Shown: positions 9,070 through 17,590 of the stretch, piece by piece
Position numbering within the stretch: position 1 is the stretch's first letter
How the letters are laid out: the number at the start of each line of letters is the position of its first letter
Source: Mariniflexile sp044335535
Lineage (GTDB): Bacteria; Bacteroidota; Bacteroidia; Flavobacteriales; Flavobacteriaceae
Reading direction: 5' to 3'
Assembly (NCBI RefSeq): GCF_044335535.1
Contig: NZ_JBIQVZ010000002.1
Span: forward strand, 434,001 to 498,000
Length of the DNA: 64,000 nt
Notes under the pieces: generated by a model
What the model saw: only the letters and a program-made list of their open reading frames with translations
Told to the model about the DNA's origin: nothing
Database searches by the model: none
Program-made: the position numbers and the translations under genes

Positions 9070-10230
9070 ATGATTAATGATACCATGACAAAAAACACGA
9101 GTCCTAAGTTTAAACTTGATACCATTCACGATGCCATTGAAGCCATTAGAAATGGTAAAGTAATTATAGTTGTAGATGATGCCAACCGCGAAAATGAAGG
9201 CGATTTTGTAGCTGCTGCCGATAAAGTAACCCCTGAAATGATAAACTTTATGGCCACTGAAGGTCGAGGTTTAATATGTGCACCACTTACCGAAAACCGT
9301 TGTAAAGAATTAGAATTAGGCATGATGGTGCGCAACAATACCGACCATATGGAAACGGCCTTTACCGTTTCGGTAGATTTAAGAGGTCAGGGTGTTTCAA
9401 CAGGAATTTCAGCGAGTGATAGAGCCAAAACCGTAAAAGCACTTACAGACCCGAATACCAAATCCTTTGATTTAGCCAGACCAGGACATATTTTCCCTTT
9501 AGTCGCTAAAGAAGGTGGTGTATTAAGACGTACAGGGCATACTGAAGCTGCTATAGATTTTGCAAGACTTGCAGGTTTAAAACCTGCTGGTGTTATTGTT
9601 GAAATCATGAATGAAGATGGTACCATGGCGCGTTTGCCAGAACTCATGAAAGTTGCTAAAAAGCTGGATGTTAAAATAGTCTCCATTGAAGATTTAGTGG
9701 CCTACAGAATGCAACACGACTCATTGATTGAGAAAAAAGAAGATTTTGAAATAGAAACCCGGTTTGGAAGTTTTAGATTAAGAGCCTACAAACAAACAAC
9801 TAATAATCAAATACATATAGCTTTAACAAAAGGGTCTTGGAAAGATAATGAAGAGGTACTTACAAGAATAAATTCAACATTAATAAATAATGATATTTTA
9901 GGTACGCTTACCAATAATGTTGATGCCCAATTAAATAATATGTTTCAGGTGATTAATAATGAAGGTAAAGGTGCTATCATCTTTATTAATCAAGAATCAC
10001 AATCCATGAACATACTAAACAGGTTATCTGTAATAAAAGAAAACCAAAAACCTAATATCGTATATAAAGCACCAAAAATAGATATGGATGCCCGCGATTT
10101 TGGTATTGGCGCTCAAATATTACACGATCTAAACATTCATAAACTGCGTTTAATTTCTAATACAAAACAAACCAAACGTGTTGGTTTGATTGGTTATAGT
10201 TTAGAAATTGTAGAGTATGTAAATTACTAA
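9070..10230 (+). CDS. ribB: 3,4-dihydroxy-2-butanone-4-phosphate synthase with degenerate GTP cyclohydrolase II domain
   Basis: Residues 10-215 are a RibB domain, which converts ribulose 5-phosphate to the four-carbon precursor of riboflavin. The signatures DDANRENEGDFV, GRGLICAPL, RPGHIFPL and TGHTEAAIDF are intact. Residues 216-386 align in layout with the RibA half of RibBA proteins. However, the zinc motif (C-x10-C-x-C within a GDVFGS/RCDCG block) is replaced by LINNDILGTLTNNVDAQLNN with no cysteine. The RibA half should therefore be catalytically dead for GTP hydrolysis, and a separate RibA would be needed. The first ATG (MINDTM) is used; a second at residue 6 is possible. It converges with the minus-strand aminotransferase gene, leaving two bases between the stops. 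Confidence 0.93.
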   Translation: MINDTMTKNTSPKFKLDTIHDAIEAIRNGKVIIVVDDANRENEGDFVAAADKVTPEMINFMATEGRGLICAPLTENRCKELELGMMVRNNTDHMETAFTVSVDLRGQGVSTGISASDRAKTVKALTDPNTKSFDLARPGHIFPLVAKEGGVLRRTGHTEAAIDFARLAGLKPAGVIVEIMNEDGTMARLPELMKVAKKLDVKIVSIEDLVAYRMQHDSLIEKKEDFEIETRFGSFRLRAYKQTTNNQIHIALTKGSWKDNEEVLTRINSTLINNDILGTLTNNVDAQLNNMFQVINNEGKGAIIFINQESQSMNILNRLSVIKENQKPNIVYKAPKIDMDARDFGIGAQILHDLNIHKLRLISNTKQTKRVGLIGYSLEIVEYVNY

Positions 10231-10232
10231 AA

Positions 10233-11426
10233 CTACAAAGATGCTTTAATAATTTCAACCATTTTAGACGCTCTGGCTTTTACTTCGGCTTCTGTCCATG
10301 ATAGTTTTATTAAACAGGACAGATTTCTACCAATATAATGGTCAGATTGTGGAAATTCCTTGATTTTAAGAGATTCCAGTCCGTTTTTCACCTCTGTAGG
10401 TATTGGGAATAATGATTTTATCTCTTTTAAATGATCCCATTTCCGAATGTAATGCCAATTGTTATTATAGTATTGAAAACAAGCATCTATGCCTTGGGTT
10501 TTAAATGCTTCTGAAACTTTTAGCGAGGTTTCTAAATCTGGTAAAAAGAAATTTAAGAAGCTATAGTTTTCTTCTCCACCTTCAGGAACTGTTCTAAAAG
10601 TTACTTCAGGAATTTGGGACAATGCATCTCGTAAAATGGTATAATTTAACTTTTGGACTTTTAAAATTTCAGATAAGCGTTTTATTTGTGCTAAACCAAC
10701 CGCTGCATGAAGTTCTGAAATTCTGAAATTGTACCCTAAAAATGGGTGTGATTCCAATCCCCTATCATTACCAATATGATCGTGTCCATGATCGCTGTAA
10801 TGGTCGGAATTAATATAATAATCTTTATTATTTGTTATTACCGCACCTCCTTCACCACAGGTAATGGTTTTTACAAAATCGAACGAGAAACACCCCAAAT
10901 CGCCGATACTCCCCAGAGCTTTGTTTTTATAAGTAGCACCAATGGCTTGACAGGCGTCTTCTACCAATAACAGGTTGTGTTTACTACAAATATCTTGAAG
11001 TGCGTCTATATGTCCCATACTACCACACATATGGACTACCATTACCGCTTTTGTTTTTGGCGTGATGGCATCTTCTACTGCTTTTGGGCTAAGTGTTAAG
11101 GTATCGTCTATCTCCACCAAAACAGGGATGGCACCAAGCATCATAACAGCTTCAAAACTGGCTACAAAGGTAAAGGTTGGTAAAATAACCTCATCACCTG
11201 CTCCAACGCCAGCTACTGCCAAGGCTACCGATATGGCTGCGGTACCACTTGATACTAATTGTGCATGGTTTACTTTAAAAGTAGTTTCTAATGCCCTTTC
11301 CAATTCTTTGGCTTTCCAATGGCCATTACGCATCCCATCGAATCCGTAGCGCATGAGCACGCCATTTTCTAATACATCGTTTACTTCGTTTCTTTCTAAA
11401 TCTCCAAATAATTCAAATCCTGGCAT
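10233..11426 (-). CDS. DegT/DnrJ/EryC1/StrS-family PLP aminotransferase
   Basis: This is a sugar aminotransferase-type enzyme that transfers an amino group to a keto-sugar nucleotide or related substrate. I set the start at MPGFELFGDLERNEV (11426) because the family begins this way; the frame is open upstream to 11507 with 27 unlikely residues. The protein has 397 aa. Lys186 in SFDFVKTITCGEGGA is the PLP Schiff-base lysine, Asp157 in LLVEDACQAIGA binds the pyridine nitrogen, and SSGTAAISVAL binds phosphate. The neighbours give no pathway context: it lies alone between ribB and a nitroreductase gene. The donor and acceptor cannot be deduced. Confidence 0.9.
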   Translation of the reverse strand: MPGFELFGDLERNEVNDVLENGVLMRYGFDGMRNGHWKAKELERALETTFKVNHAQLVSSGTAAISVALAVAGVGAGDEVILPTFTFVASFEAVMMLGAIPVLVEIDDTLTLSPKAVEDAITPKTKAVMVVHMCGSMGHIDALQDICSKHNLLLVEDACQAIGATYKNKALGSIGDLGCFSFDFVKTITCGEGGAVITNNKDYYINSDHYSDHGHDHIGNDRGLESHPFLGYNFRISELHAAVGLAQIKRLSEILKVQKLNYTILRDALSQIPEVTFRTVPEGGEENYSFLNFFLPDLETSLKVSEAFKTQGIDACFQYYNNNWHYIRKWDHLKEIKSLFPIPTEVKNGLESLKIKEFPQSDHYIGRNLSCLIKLSWTEAEVKARASKMVEIIKASL

Positions 11427-11541
11427 ATTTATTTTCTTTAGTGTTTGGTGTGTTTGCGTTAGGGGTTGCAGCGGCATCTTTTTTTGCGAAACGTAGGAAC
11501 AATACACATTTATTGAACCGAACGTATATGGATAGCGAGAT

Positions 11542-11558
11542 CCTGAAACAAGTTCGGG
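11542..11558. repeat. Short hairpin in intergenic DNA, possible dispersed repeat
   Basis: CCTGAA (11542-11547) and TTCGGG (11553-11558) pair through one G-T wobble around loop ACAAG. The surrounding GC-richer segment (about 11530-11605) stands out from the AT-rich neighbours. It resembles, from memory, small palindromic elements scattered in flavobacterial intergenic DNA. No second copy is present in this window. Confidence 0.35.
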
Positions 11559-11625
11559 ACTGCTTCGCAGAAAGATATAGCGGAAAACCCGACCCTTGCG
11601 GTAACGCCCAAATATTTTGTATTAA

Positions 11626-12255
11626 TTATAATTCTATTACTGCTTCGTTTATTGATTTTCTAACTTTAATAAAGTTGGCAAAAATATCGGTTTCGTCTCT
11701 ATAACCTACAGGCAGCAATAATACCGATTTTAAACCCATTTTGCTTAATTGTAATGTCTTATCTATAGCTTCTGGCAAAAAACCCTCCATTGGGCAGGAA
11801 TCGATTCCCTCTATAGCACAAACTGTCATTAAATTACCTAGCGCAATGTAAGCTTGGTTTTTGGACCATTGTAGACGTTCTGTGACTGACATGTTTTGCA
11901 TCATTTTAATGAGGTCTTCTCTATAAGGTCGTAAAATGGTCTCAGGGGTGTTCCTTGTGGTTTTTATATTATTATAATAAGCAACAACGTCTGTGTCCAA
12001 AATGTCTTCCTGCATGCAAATAACCAATAAATGTGAGGCTTCTAAAACTTGCTTTTGGTTATATGCATGTGCGACTAAGGATTGCCTTAATGACTCATCC
12101 TCTACAATTATTAATTTGATGGTTTGTAACCCGAATGATGTTGCTGTTAAATTGAACGCTTGCTTTAAAATATCCAGTTTTTCTGAAGATAGTTTTTTGG
12201 TTGCATCGAACTTCTTTGTTGCATAGCGCCACTTAAGCTGCTTGATAATATCCAT
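11626..12255 (-). CDS. Nitroreductase-family NAD(P)H-dependent oxidoreductase
   Basis: This is an FMN-dependent NfsB/FRase-like reductase of nitro compounds, quinones or flavins. It has 209 aa, the usual size. The start MDIIKQLKWRYATKKFD carries the FMN-binding RxATKxFD motif. LTATSFGLQTIKLIIVED forms the dimer and FMN region, and GIDSCPMEGF followed by VLLLPVGYRD is the conserved C-terminal pattern. It is cytoplasmic. It is a single gene with a plausible own promoter element at 12275-12282, separated by 199 bp from the aminotransferase downstream. Confidence 0.93.
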   Translation of the reverse strand: MDIIKQLKWRYATKKFDATKKLSSEKLDILKQAFNLTATSFGLQTIKLIIVEDESLRQSLVAHAYNQKQVLEASHLLVICMQEDILDTDVVAYYNNIKTTRNTPETILRPYREDLIKMMQNMSVTERLQWSKNQAYIALGNLMTVCAIEGIDSCPMEGFLPEAIDKTLQLSKMGLKSVLLLPVGYRDETDIFANFIKVRKSINEAVIEL

Positions 12256-12274
12256 TTATTGATTTTAGTTTTTA

Positions 12275-12282
12275 CAAAAATA
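12275..12282 (-). promoter_or_regulatory. Possible -7 element for the nitroreductase gene
   Basis: Read on the minus strand, 12282-12275 is TATTTTTG, matching TAnnTTTG, 20 bp before the ATG. At the expected -33 distance the minus strand shows TTTCC rather than TTTG, so the match is partial. Confidence 0.4.
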
Positions 12283-12331
12283 AGCTAATAGTAAAAGCAT
12301 GGAAATTTATTTTTAAAAAAATAGAATTTTA

Positions 12332-12363
12332 TTTGAAAGAATTAAAAAAGGGTTCTATATTTG
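12332..12363 (+). promoter_or_regulatory. Bacteroidota-type promoter for tRNA-Ser
   Basis: TTTG (12332-12335) and TATATTTG (12356-12363) are separated by 20 bp, which fits the Bacteroidota housekeeping consensus TTTG-N19-21-TAnnTTTG. The tRNA begins 36 bp downstream of the -7 element. This is the cleanest promoter in the window. Confidence 0.75.
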
Positions 12364-12399
12364 CACCCGCATTCAGGGAATACCTGATGAGGCACTCAA

Positions 12400-12484
12400 G
12401 GAGAAATGGCAGAGTGGTCGAATGCGGCAGTCTTGAAAACTGTTGAGGGTCACACCTCCGGGGGTTCGAATCCCTCTTTCTCCG
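12400..12484 (+). tRNA. tRNA-Ser (anticodon UGA)
   Basis: The 85-nt sequence folds as a class II tRNA. The acceptor stem GGAGAAA (12400-12406) pairs with TTTCTCC (12477-12483), and the discriminator is G. The anticodon loop CTTGAAA carries TGA. A long variable arm follows, typical of serine tRNAs, and the T arm contains GGTTCGAAT. The CCA end is not encoded. A consensus promoter precedes it and a strong terminator follows. Core genes lie upstream, and the first mobile-element debris begins about 110 bp downstream, so it may mark the edge of a variable region. Confidence 0.95.
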
Positions 12485-12507
12485 CTAGGAAATAATCAAA
12501 TTCCTAT

Positions 12508-12541
12508 AAAACCCTGTAAATTAAATGTTTACAGGGTTTTT
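12508..12541 (+). terminator. Intrinsic terminator after tRNA-Ser
   Basis: AAAACCCTGTAAA (12508-12520) and TTTACAGGGTTTT (12528-12540) form a perfect 13-bp stem around a 7-nt loop, ending in a T tract. It lies 23 bp after the tRNA. Confidence 0.85.
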
Positions 12542-12596
12542 AATTTTCAATAATGTCAAATATCACCATTAAATAGGATTTAAGCATAAATTCTGG

Positions 12597-12791
12597 TTAA
12601 TCTAAAAAAAATTCTACATTTTTAACCCCTCTAAACTGCGCTCTAAAGGCTTTAATTTTGGCATTAAAAGATTCAGCCGACGCATTTGTGCTTCGATTTA
12701 TGAAGTAGTTCAGTATTGACCTGTAGTTTATTGTTATTGTATTTGCAATAGTATTAAAAGCCTTGAACCTTGTTAGTTCTACATCTTTAAA
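12597..12791 (-). pseudogene. Fragment of an ISL3-family transposase (C-terminal part)
   Basis: About 65 codons on the minus strand match, from memory, the end of ISL3 (IS204/IS1001/IS1096/IS1165) transposases. The distinctive motifs are NYFINRSTNASAESFNAK and IKAFRAQFRGVKNVEFFL. The frame stops right after FFLD, where the family continues with YRL. Nothing upstream of FKDVELTRFKAF looks like transposase, so both ends are missing. The frame's formal ATG at 12851 lies in antisense DUF2461 sequence. No terminal inverted repeats are visible. This is an inert relic next to a truncated gene. Confidence 0.75.
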
Positions 12792-12802
12792 ACGCCTTAT
12801 AA

Positions 12803-13225
12803 AAACCACGTTTCTGCAATGATAGTACTGGTGGACGGTATGATAAAACAACCCCAGGTCTCTACTTTGAATTATCGGGAGAAGAATTTAGAATTTACAG
12901 CGGTTGCTTTAATTTAACTACTAATCAAATTGAAAAAATAAGGTCACACATCCACAACAATTTAAGCAAGTTTGATGCTCTAATAAATGACACTGATTTC
13001 AAAAATACCTTTGGTGAAATCAAAGGAGAAAAATATAAACGTATTCCAGTCAAATATCAAGATTCAATAGAAATACAACCATTACTATTAAATAAAACGT
13101 TTTCTTTTTATAAAAAATATGAAACTGATTTAGCATTAAAGTCTGAACTTTTGGAAACCATATTAAACGATTATAATAAATGCTTAGACATAAATAAGTT
13201 TTTGTTGGAAGCATTGGAGAACTAA
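12803..13225 (+). pseudogene. 5'-truncated DUF2461-like gene
   Basis: A plus-strand frame with no usable start is open from 12803 to a TAA at 13223-13225. Its product reads TTPGLYFELSGEEFRIYSG, then a KIRSHI helix, FGEIKGEKYKRIPV and LLLNKTFSFYKKYE. This follows the layout of DUF2461 (TIGR02453-like) proteins: a YxEi strand, an IR..I helix and a GEK-K-IP block. The N-terminal half, normally over 100 residues, is missing. Its place is taken by the ISL3 transposase remnant, so the element probably destroyed this gene. The function of DUF2461 is unknown. Confidence 0.55.
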
Positions 13226-13409
13226 TGCCAGTGTACAACACAGAACTGAGTTTAAATTTCTTTATTCTACAATGTTAATTATGATTTTCTTAAAATTTTA
13301 AACCCTTGTAATACAATATCTTAAACACTATTACTCAAGTATGGTTCACCTAATTGCATACTAAAGTCTATAAGAACATGTTATTATTTTTTACACCAAA
13401 GAACCTTTC

Positions 13410-15635
13410 TTAATTTAAACTTTGCAAAAAACTTTTATACTGTGCATTATTTGGATACAATTGAACTAATTTCATCAATATGTTTTTAGCCTTTTCTATT
13501 TCTCCCATCTTATAATAATGAAATGCTAATGCATACAACAGACTTTCGTTGTTTGAATCAATTTTCAATCCATTAATGAGTGTTTTTTCTGCTTTGGATG
13601 ACTCTTGGATTTTGTCATATAGCAAGCCTAAATTGTAATAAACCCTGATGTTTTCAGGCATTAAACGATTTGCTTTTTGCATCTGATCAATTGCTTCATC
13701 AGTTCGTTCCAATTCAGCATATAATAGCCCTAACGAATAATAAGCAGGCCCATATTTTGGTTCTTGTAATATAACCATTTTATAGGCCTCTTCAGATTTT
13801 TTGAATTCTTGGTTACTGTAATACAGGTTTGCCAAATCCAATCGTACATTATTGTTGATATTGTCTATTTGCAATGCTTTCTCATAACCTTCTATTCCTT
13901 TTTGGAGATTCCCTTGTTTTAAATAATATTTAGCTCTTCTTGCTTGTCCTCCTACAAAATCTGAATTTGTTTTTAGGTAATCATAAAATTCCCTTTTCAC
14001 CTTTTGATAATTGGTTTTATATTTTTCTGGCACTTGTGTTTCTGGCAAACCACCAAGGCTATAAAATGCTTTAATGCGAACCGTCCTCTTGTTATCATTT
14101 AAAAGAGGGAGAAGGTAGTTGTTGTAATCTGTAGTATTTATTTCACCCAATACATCTAAGGCAGTTCCACGTACCAGTGCAGACTCATCATTTAAATACG
14201 ATATAAACTTGTCAATCAACACTTTTGCTTCGTAATGGGATAATGCCTTGACTGCCGAAGCCCTTACAAAATCAGATTGTTTTTTGTCATTTATTAATTC
14301 TGATAAGCCTACAGCTCCATTATGCTCGCCTAAAATTCCAGGGACTAATTTATCAGAAAAATGGGTGGAGTCAACTTGCCCGAACAAATTCTTAAACTCA
14401 GCCCAAGCCCATTCGTCTGTTTTATCCTTGTGGCAGCCTGAACAAGCATTGGGAGTTCCATATTTTAAACTTAAGTCCGGTCTGGGTATTCTAAAACTAT
14501 GGTCCCTTCTAAAATCATTCCCCATATAATATTTGCCAGGCATATGGCAATTTACACACTTGGCACCTTCTGTGTTTTCTTCATGAAAATGGTGTTTAGG
14601 TGTATTGAATTTTTCTGGCAAATGGCATTGTAAGCACAGGGCATTTCCTTCAAACCGTAACTTTAGGGAATGGGAATTGTGGCAATTATTGCAGGCAACA
14701 TTGTTTTGGTACATTTTGCTCTGAACAAAAGATCCATATACATAATCCTCGTCCAAGATTTGTCCATCTGAATGGTAAATAGGTTCTTCTATTAATTGCG
14801 GGAAATAATGGTCTAATAAAGTCCCTGCAAAGTTGAAATTCGAAGAAAACTGTTCTCGTCTCATATGGCACCTGGCACATTGGTCTACCAGTTCTTTTGG
14901 TGCCATTCCTACGGTCATATGCATGGTGCCTGAGCTTTTATACTTATCACCAAATTTTTTGACATCGTCTACATGTTGTTTTCCAGGTCCATGGCAAGCT
15001 TCACAGCTTACATTGATGAGAGCGTATTTTGTGTTATAACTGGTTGTTTGCTCATCATAGTTCTCCCTTACATTGGTAGAATGGCAATCAGAACACATAT
15101 TATTCCAGTTTAAGCCTCCTCTGGACCAATGAAGCCATTCTGAATGCACCACTTTAAAATCCGGATACAGGTCAAACCATTTCTTCTTAACCACATCCCA
15201 AGCTGTTCTAAGGCATTGGTAATGTCCATCAGGAAATTTTACAATATATTGTTGTAATGGTCTTACCCCAAAAGTATAAACAATCCTATAATCATGGTTT
15301 TTGCCATCAGGGCCTTCCGTGTTAACAAAAAAACCTCCATCTTTTTTAAAAAAATGAGAAGTGATTCCTTGGCTTGTAAATTTTTCTCCATTAAAATGGG
15401 CTAAAACAGATTTGCTATCTGCTATTTGCATGGCCTTATCATGATCGGAACCTTGCCAGTCCTTAAACTCTTTTTGGTGGCATTCCTTGCATTTTTGGTC
15501 TCCTAAAAAATGACTATCTGGAATTGCCTTTGCAGATATAAATGAATTGTCCTTTGTTATTTTCTCATATCTTTCTTCTTTTTTACATGAAAAAATAGTG
15601 CATATAAATAATAAATAAAATATTCGAAGTTGCAT
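13410..15635 (-). CDS. Eight-heme cytochrome c lipoprotein with HEAT and TPR repeats
   Basis: This is a 741-aa exported protein. A lipoprotein-type signal peptide (FYLLFICTIFSC, Cys17) suggests membrane anchoring. Eight CxxCH heme motifs are visible: CKECH, CSDCH, CEACH, CARCH, CNNCH, CLQCH, CVNCH and CSGCH, all in the first 410 residues. The order resembles cytochrome c554/DmsE-like multiheme proteins. A HEAT-like stretch (about 430-535, VRASAVKALSHY, VRGTALDVLGEI) and four or five TPRs (about 555-741) follow. It likely carries electrons in the periplasm and may dock partner proteins through the repeats. It stands alone, with no quinol oxidase or reductase gene beside it, so the reaction is unknown. 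Confidence 0.88.
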   Translation of the reverse strand: MQLRIFYLLFICTIFSCKKEERYEKITKDNSFISAKAIPDSHFLGDQKCKECHQKEFKDWQGSDHDKAMQIADSKSVLAHFNGEKFTSQGITSHFFKKDGGFFVNTEGPDGKNHDYRIVYTFGVRPLQQYIVKFPDGHYQCLRTAWDVVKKKWFDLYPDFKVVHSEWLHWSRGGLNWNNMCSDCHSTNVRENYDEQTTSYNTKYALINVSCEACHGPGKQHVDDVKKFGDKYKSSGTMHMTVGMAPKELVDQCARCHMRREQFSSNFNFAGTLLDHYFPQLIEEPIYHSDGQILDEDYVYGSFVQSKMYQNNVACNNCHNSHSLKLRFEGNALCLQCHLPEKFNTPKHHFHEENTEGAKCVNCHMPGKYYMGNDFRRDHSFRIPRPDLSLKYGTPNACSGCHKDKTDEWAWAEFKNLFGQVDSTHFSDKLVPGILGEHNGAVGLSELINDKKQSDFVRASAVKALSHYEAKVLIDKFISYLNDESALVRGTALDVLGEINTTDYNNYLLPLLNDNKRTVRIKAFYSLGGLPETQVPEKYKTNYQKVKREFYDYLKTNSDFVGGQARRAKYYLKQGNLQKGIEGYEKALQIDNINNNVRLDLANLYYSNQEFKKSEEAYKMVILQEPKYGPAYYSLGLLYAELERTDEAIDQMQKANRLMPENIRVYYNLGLLYDKIQESSKAEKTLINGLKIDSNNESLLYALAFHYYKMGEIEKAKNILMKLVQLYPNNAQYKSFLQSLN

Positions 15636-16078
15636 AAATTTGATAAAAAAATGAATGATAAAACTACAAATAACGTCTATTATTTTTACACTCCCAGACT
15701 GATAATAAAAACATCATTTAATTTGGCTTGCTCTAATAAAAAATATAATTCTTCACAACTCACTTGTATTGTTTTTGATGTCCGTCATGTTTGGGTCGTT
15801 ACTCATTTAACACAGCTTCATTCTGCCCTTGCCAAGGTTTTTTTACGCGATGCGGTGAGACCAACACCCATTCCCGGGTAAGTATATTTAATCGCTTATG
15901 TGGGTAATCATCGTATAAATCCGTATTCATATTGATAATCTATGGTACTTTTAATGGTTTATAACCCCTGTTCCATTTAATAATTTAACGTAATAAATCT
16001 AGCATTCTTTATTAAACTCCTTTTGTAAGCTTCAGAAATAAAAGTTTTGAACGACTAGGTCTCTGATTTATGAATTTA
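15636..16078. other. Intergenic region with gene debris
   Basis: The 443 bp between the cytochrome and the first sulfatase gene hold a galT remnant (15799-15930). A second minus-strand open stretch follows it (about 15705-15800, containing EELYFLLEQAKLNDVF) that I cannot identify. No promoter or RNA gene is recognised. Confidence 0.5.
15799..15930 (-). pseudogene. N-terminal remnant of galactose-1-phosphate uridylyltransferase
   Basis: Forty-three codons from an ATG at 15930 to a TAA read through YPHKRLNILTREWVLVSPHR and then VKKPWQGQ. These are the N-terminal GalT signatures (R-x-N-x-L-T-x-E-W-V-L-V-S-P-H-R, then K-R-P-W-Q-G-Q). The stop falls shortly after, and the downstream sequence shows no further GalT residues in any frame. 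The metal-binding cysteines and the active-site HPH region are absent. It is a broken copy at the outer edge of the PUL. A GalT would act in the Leloir pathway on galactose 1-phosphate, so the locus or its ancestor may once have had galactose catabolism genes. Confidence 0.8.
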
Positions 16079-17539
16079 TTATCTGAAGACCCCTCCAGAA
16101 TATTGAAAATGCTCACTTTCTTCACTTTCACTCTTAAAAAGTGCATTTGCTTTTTCTACTATTTCAGGGTGCTGTGATGATATATCATTTTTCTCGAATA
16201 AATCTTCTGTTAAATTATAAAGTTCTGTATGATAATTATCCCCTCGTCGAACGGCTTTCCATTTGCCCTTTCGAACGGCTTGACTAAACCCTTCTATGGA
16301 AGGTCCTTCTTGTATTTCCCAATATAAAAAATCGTGTTGCTTTTGAGGTTTGCCTATTAATTCTGGCATGAACGAGATGCCATCTATTCTGTGAGGGATG
16401 GTAGTATTGGCAACCTCAGCCAAAGTTGGCATGACATCATAGAACGTTGCTTGATGGTCGCTCACTGCGTTTTTACTAATTTTTCCTTTCCAATAAGCAA
16501 TCATCGGAACACGTATGCCTCCCTCATACATGTCACGTTTTTTTCCTTTCAAACCTCCCGAACTTTTAAAAAATAAATCATCGTGGTAGTTTTCTTTATG
16601 GGGACCGTTATCACTACTAAAGATAATAAGGGTGTTATCCAACTCACCTATCTCAATTAATTTGTTAAACAGCCTTCGTATCTGTGAGTCCAACATTGTA
16701 ATTCTAGCAGCATGGCGACGTTCAATTTCAGGCCACTCTTGTATTTTATCAGCATATAAATCTGTTTCGCTCAAGAAAAATTCATGGGCGTGCGGTATAC
16801 GGTAAGACATATAAAGAAAAAACGGCTTGTCAGTGCTTTTATCGTCTAAATAATCAAGAGCAAAATTTGTTCTAAATTCATCAAGGCATTTATAGTTATT
16901 ATAATTGTAAAAAACCGAATCCCGATTATTGTTAACCCAATGAACACGCTCATCAATTTCATCACCTTTATTATTTGTTCCCCACTGCTCTTGTACTGCA
17001 TAATCAAATCCCCTGCTTTTGGCCCAAGTGGATATATCTTCAGGCACACCTAAATGCCATTTACCAATCATTGCTGTTTGGTAACCTGCTTCTTGTAGCA
17101 TTTCACCAATTGTTTTTTCAGACTTCTTTAAAGGCACTCTATTCCATGAACCATTTATTCTACCTGCATTGCCACGAATAGTTACGTGACCCGTGTGTAA
17201 ACCCGTCATTAATACGGCTCTTGAAGGTGAACATACGGAGGTTCCCGCATAAAAATCCGTAAACCGCATGCCTTGAGACGCTAGGGAATCCAAGAATGGT
17301 GTTCTAATTATTTTTTGACCATAGGAGCCTAATTCCCCATAGCCCATGTCATCAGCTAAAAGAAAAACAATATTAGGTTTCTTCTCTGAATTGGATTCTT
17401 TATAAAGAACTTTTTGAGCGAAGGTACTCGATTCCTTACATGATAAAGCATTAAAAGATATAATGAATATTATTAAAGTATGAAATGTTACTGAAATACA
17501 ATTAAATCTTGAATTGAAAATGTTGTTTATTTTTAACAT
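16079..17539 (-). CDS. Secreted sulfatase, family S1 (formylglycine type)
   Basis: This enzyme hydrolyses a sulfate ester on a sugar. The 486-aa protein has a signal peptide and lipobox-like ALSC (Cys34), so it is probably an outer-membrane or periplasmic lipoprotein. The metal-binding ADDMGYGELG follows. The C-S-P-S-R motif with Cys103 is the one oxidised to formylglycine. GKWHLG supplies the catalytic Lys/His and SSDNGPH the Asp-Asn calcium ligands. It is the last gene of the PUL in transcription order, 52 bp after the beta-propeller gene. Its sulfatase subfamily and sugar position are not readable by eye. Confidence 0.92.
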   Translation of the reverse strand: MLKINNIFNSRFNCISVTFHTLIIFIISFNALSCKESSTFAQKVLYKESNSEKKPNIVFLLADDMGYGELGSYGQKIIRTPFLDSLASQGMRFTDFYAGTSVCSPSRAVLMTGLHTGHVTIRGNAGRINGSWNRVPLKKSEKTIGEMLQEAGYQTAMIGKWHLGVPEDISTWAKSRGFDYAVQEQWGTNNKGDEIDERVHWVNNNRDSVFYNYNNYKCLDEFRTNFALDYLDDKSTDKPFFLYMSYRIPHAHEFFLSETDLYADKIQEWPEIERRHAARITMLDSQIRRLFNKLIEIGELDNTLIIFSSDNGPHKENYHDDLFFKSSGGLKGKKRDMYEGGIRVPMIAYWKGKISKNAVSDHQATFYDVMPTLAEVANTTIPHRIDGISFMPELIGKPQKQHDFLYWEIQEGPSIEGFSQAVRKGKWKAVRRGDNYHTELYNLTEDLFEKNDISSQHPEIVEKANALFKSESEESEHFQYSGGVFR

Positions 17540-17590
17540 ACTATAATTTATTTAATAATTTACTTTTCTAAATCCTTTCATTTGAAAATT

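Noticed and set aside
15705..15800. Minus-strand stretch with EELYFLLEQAKLNDVF
   Set aside because: It could be part of another broken gene beside the galT relic, but I recognise no family and see no start.
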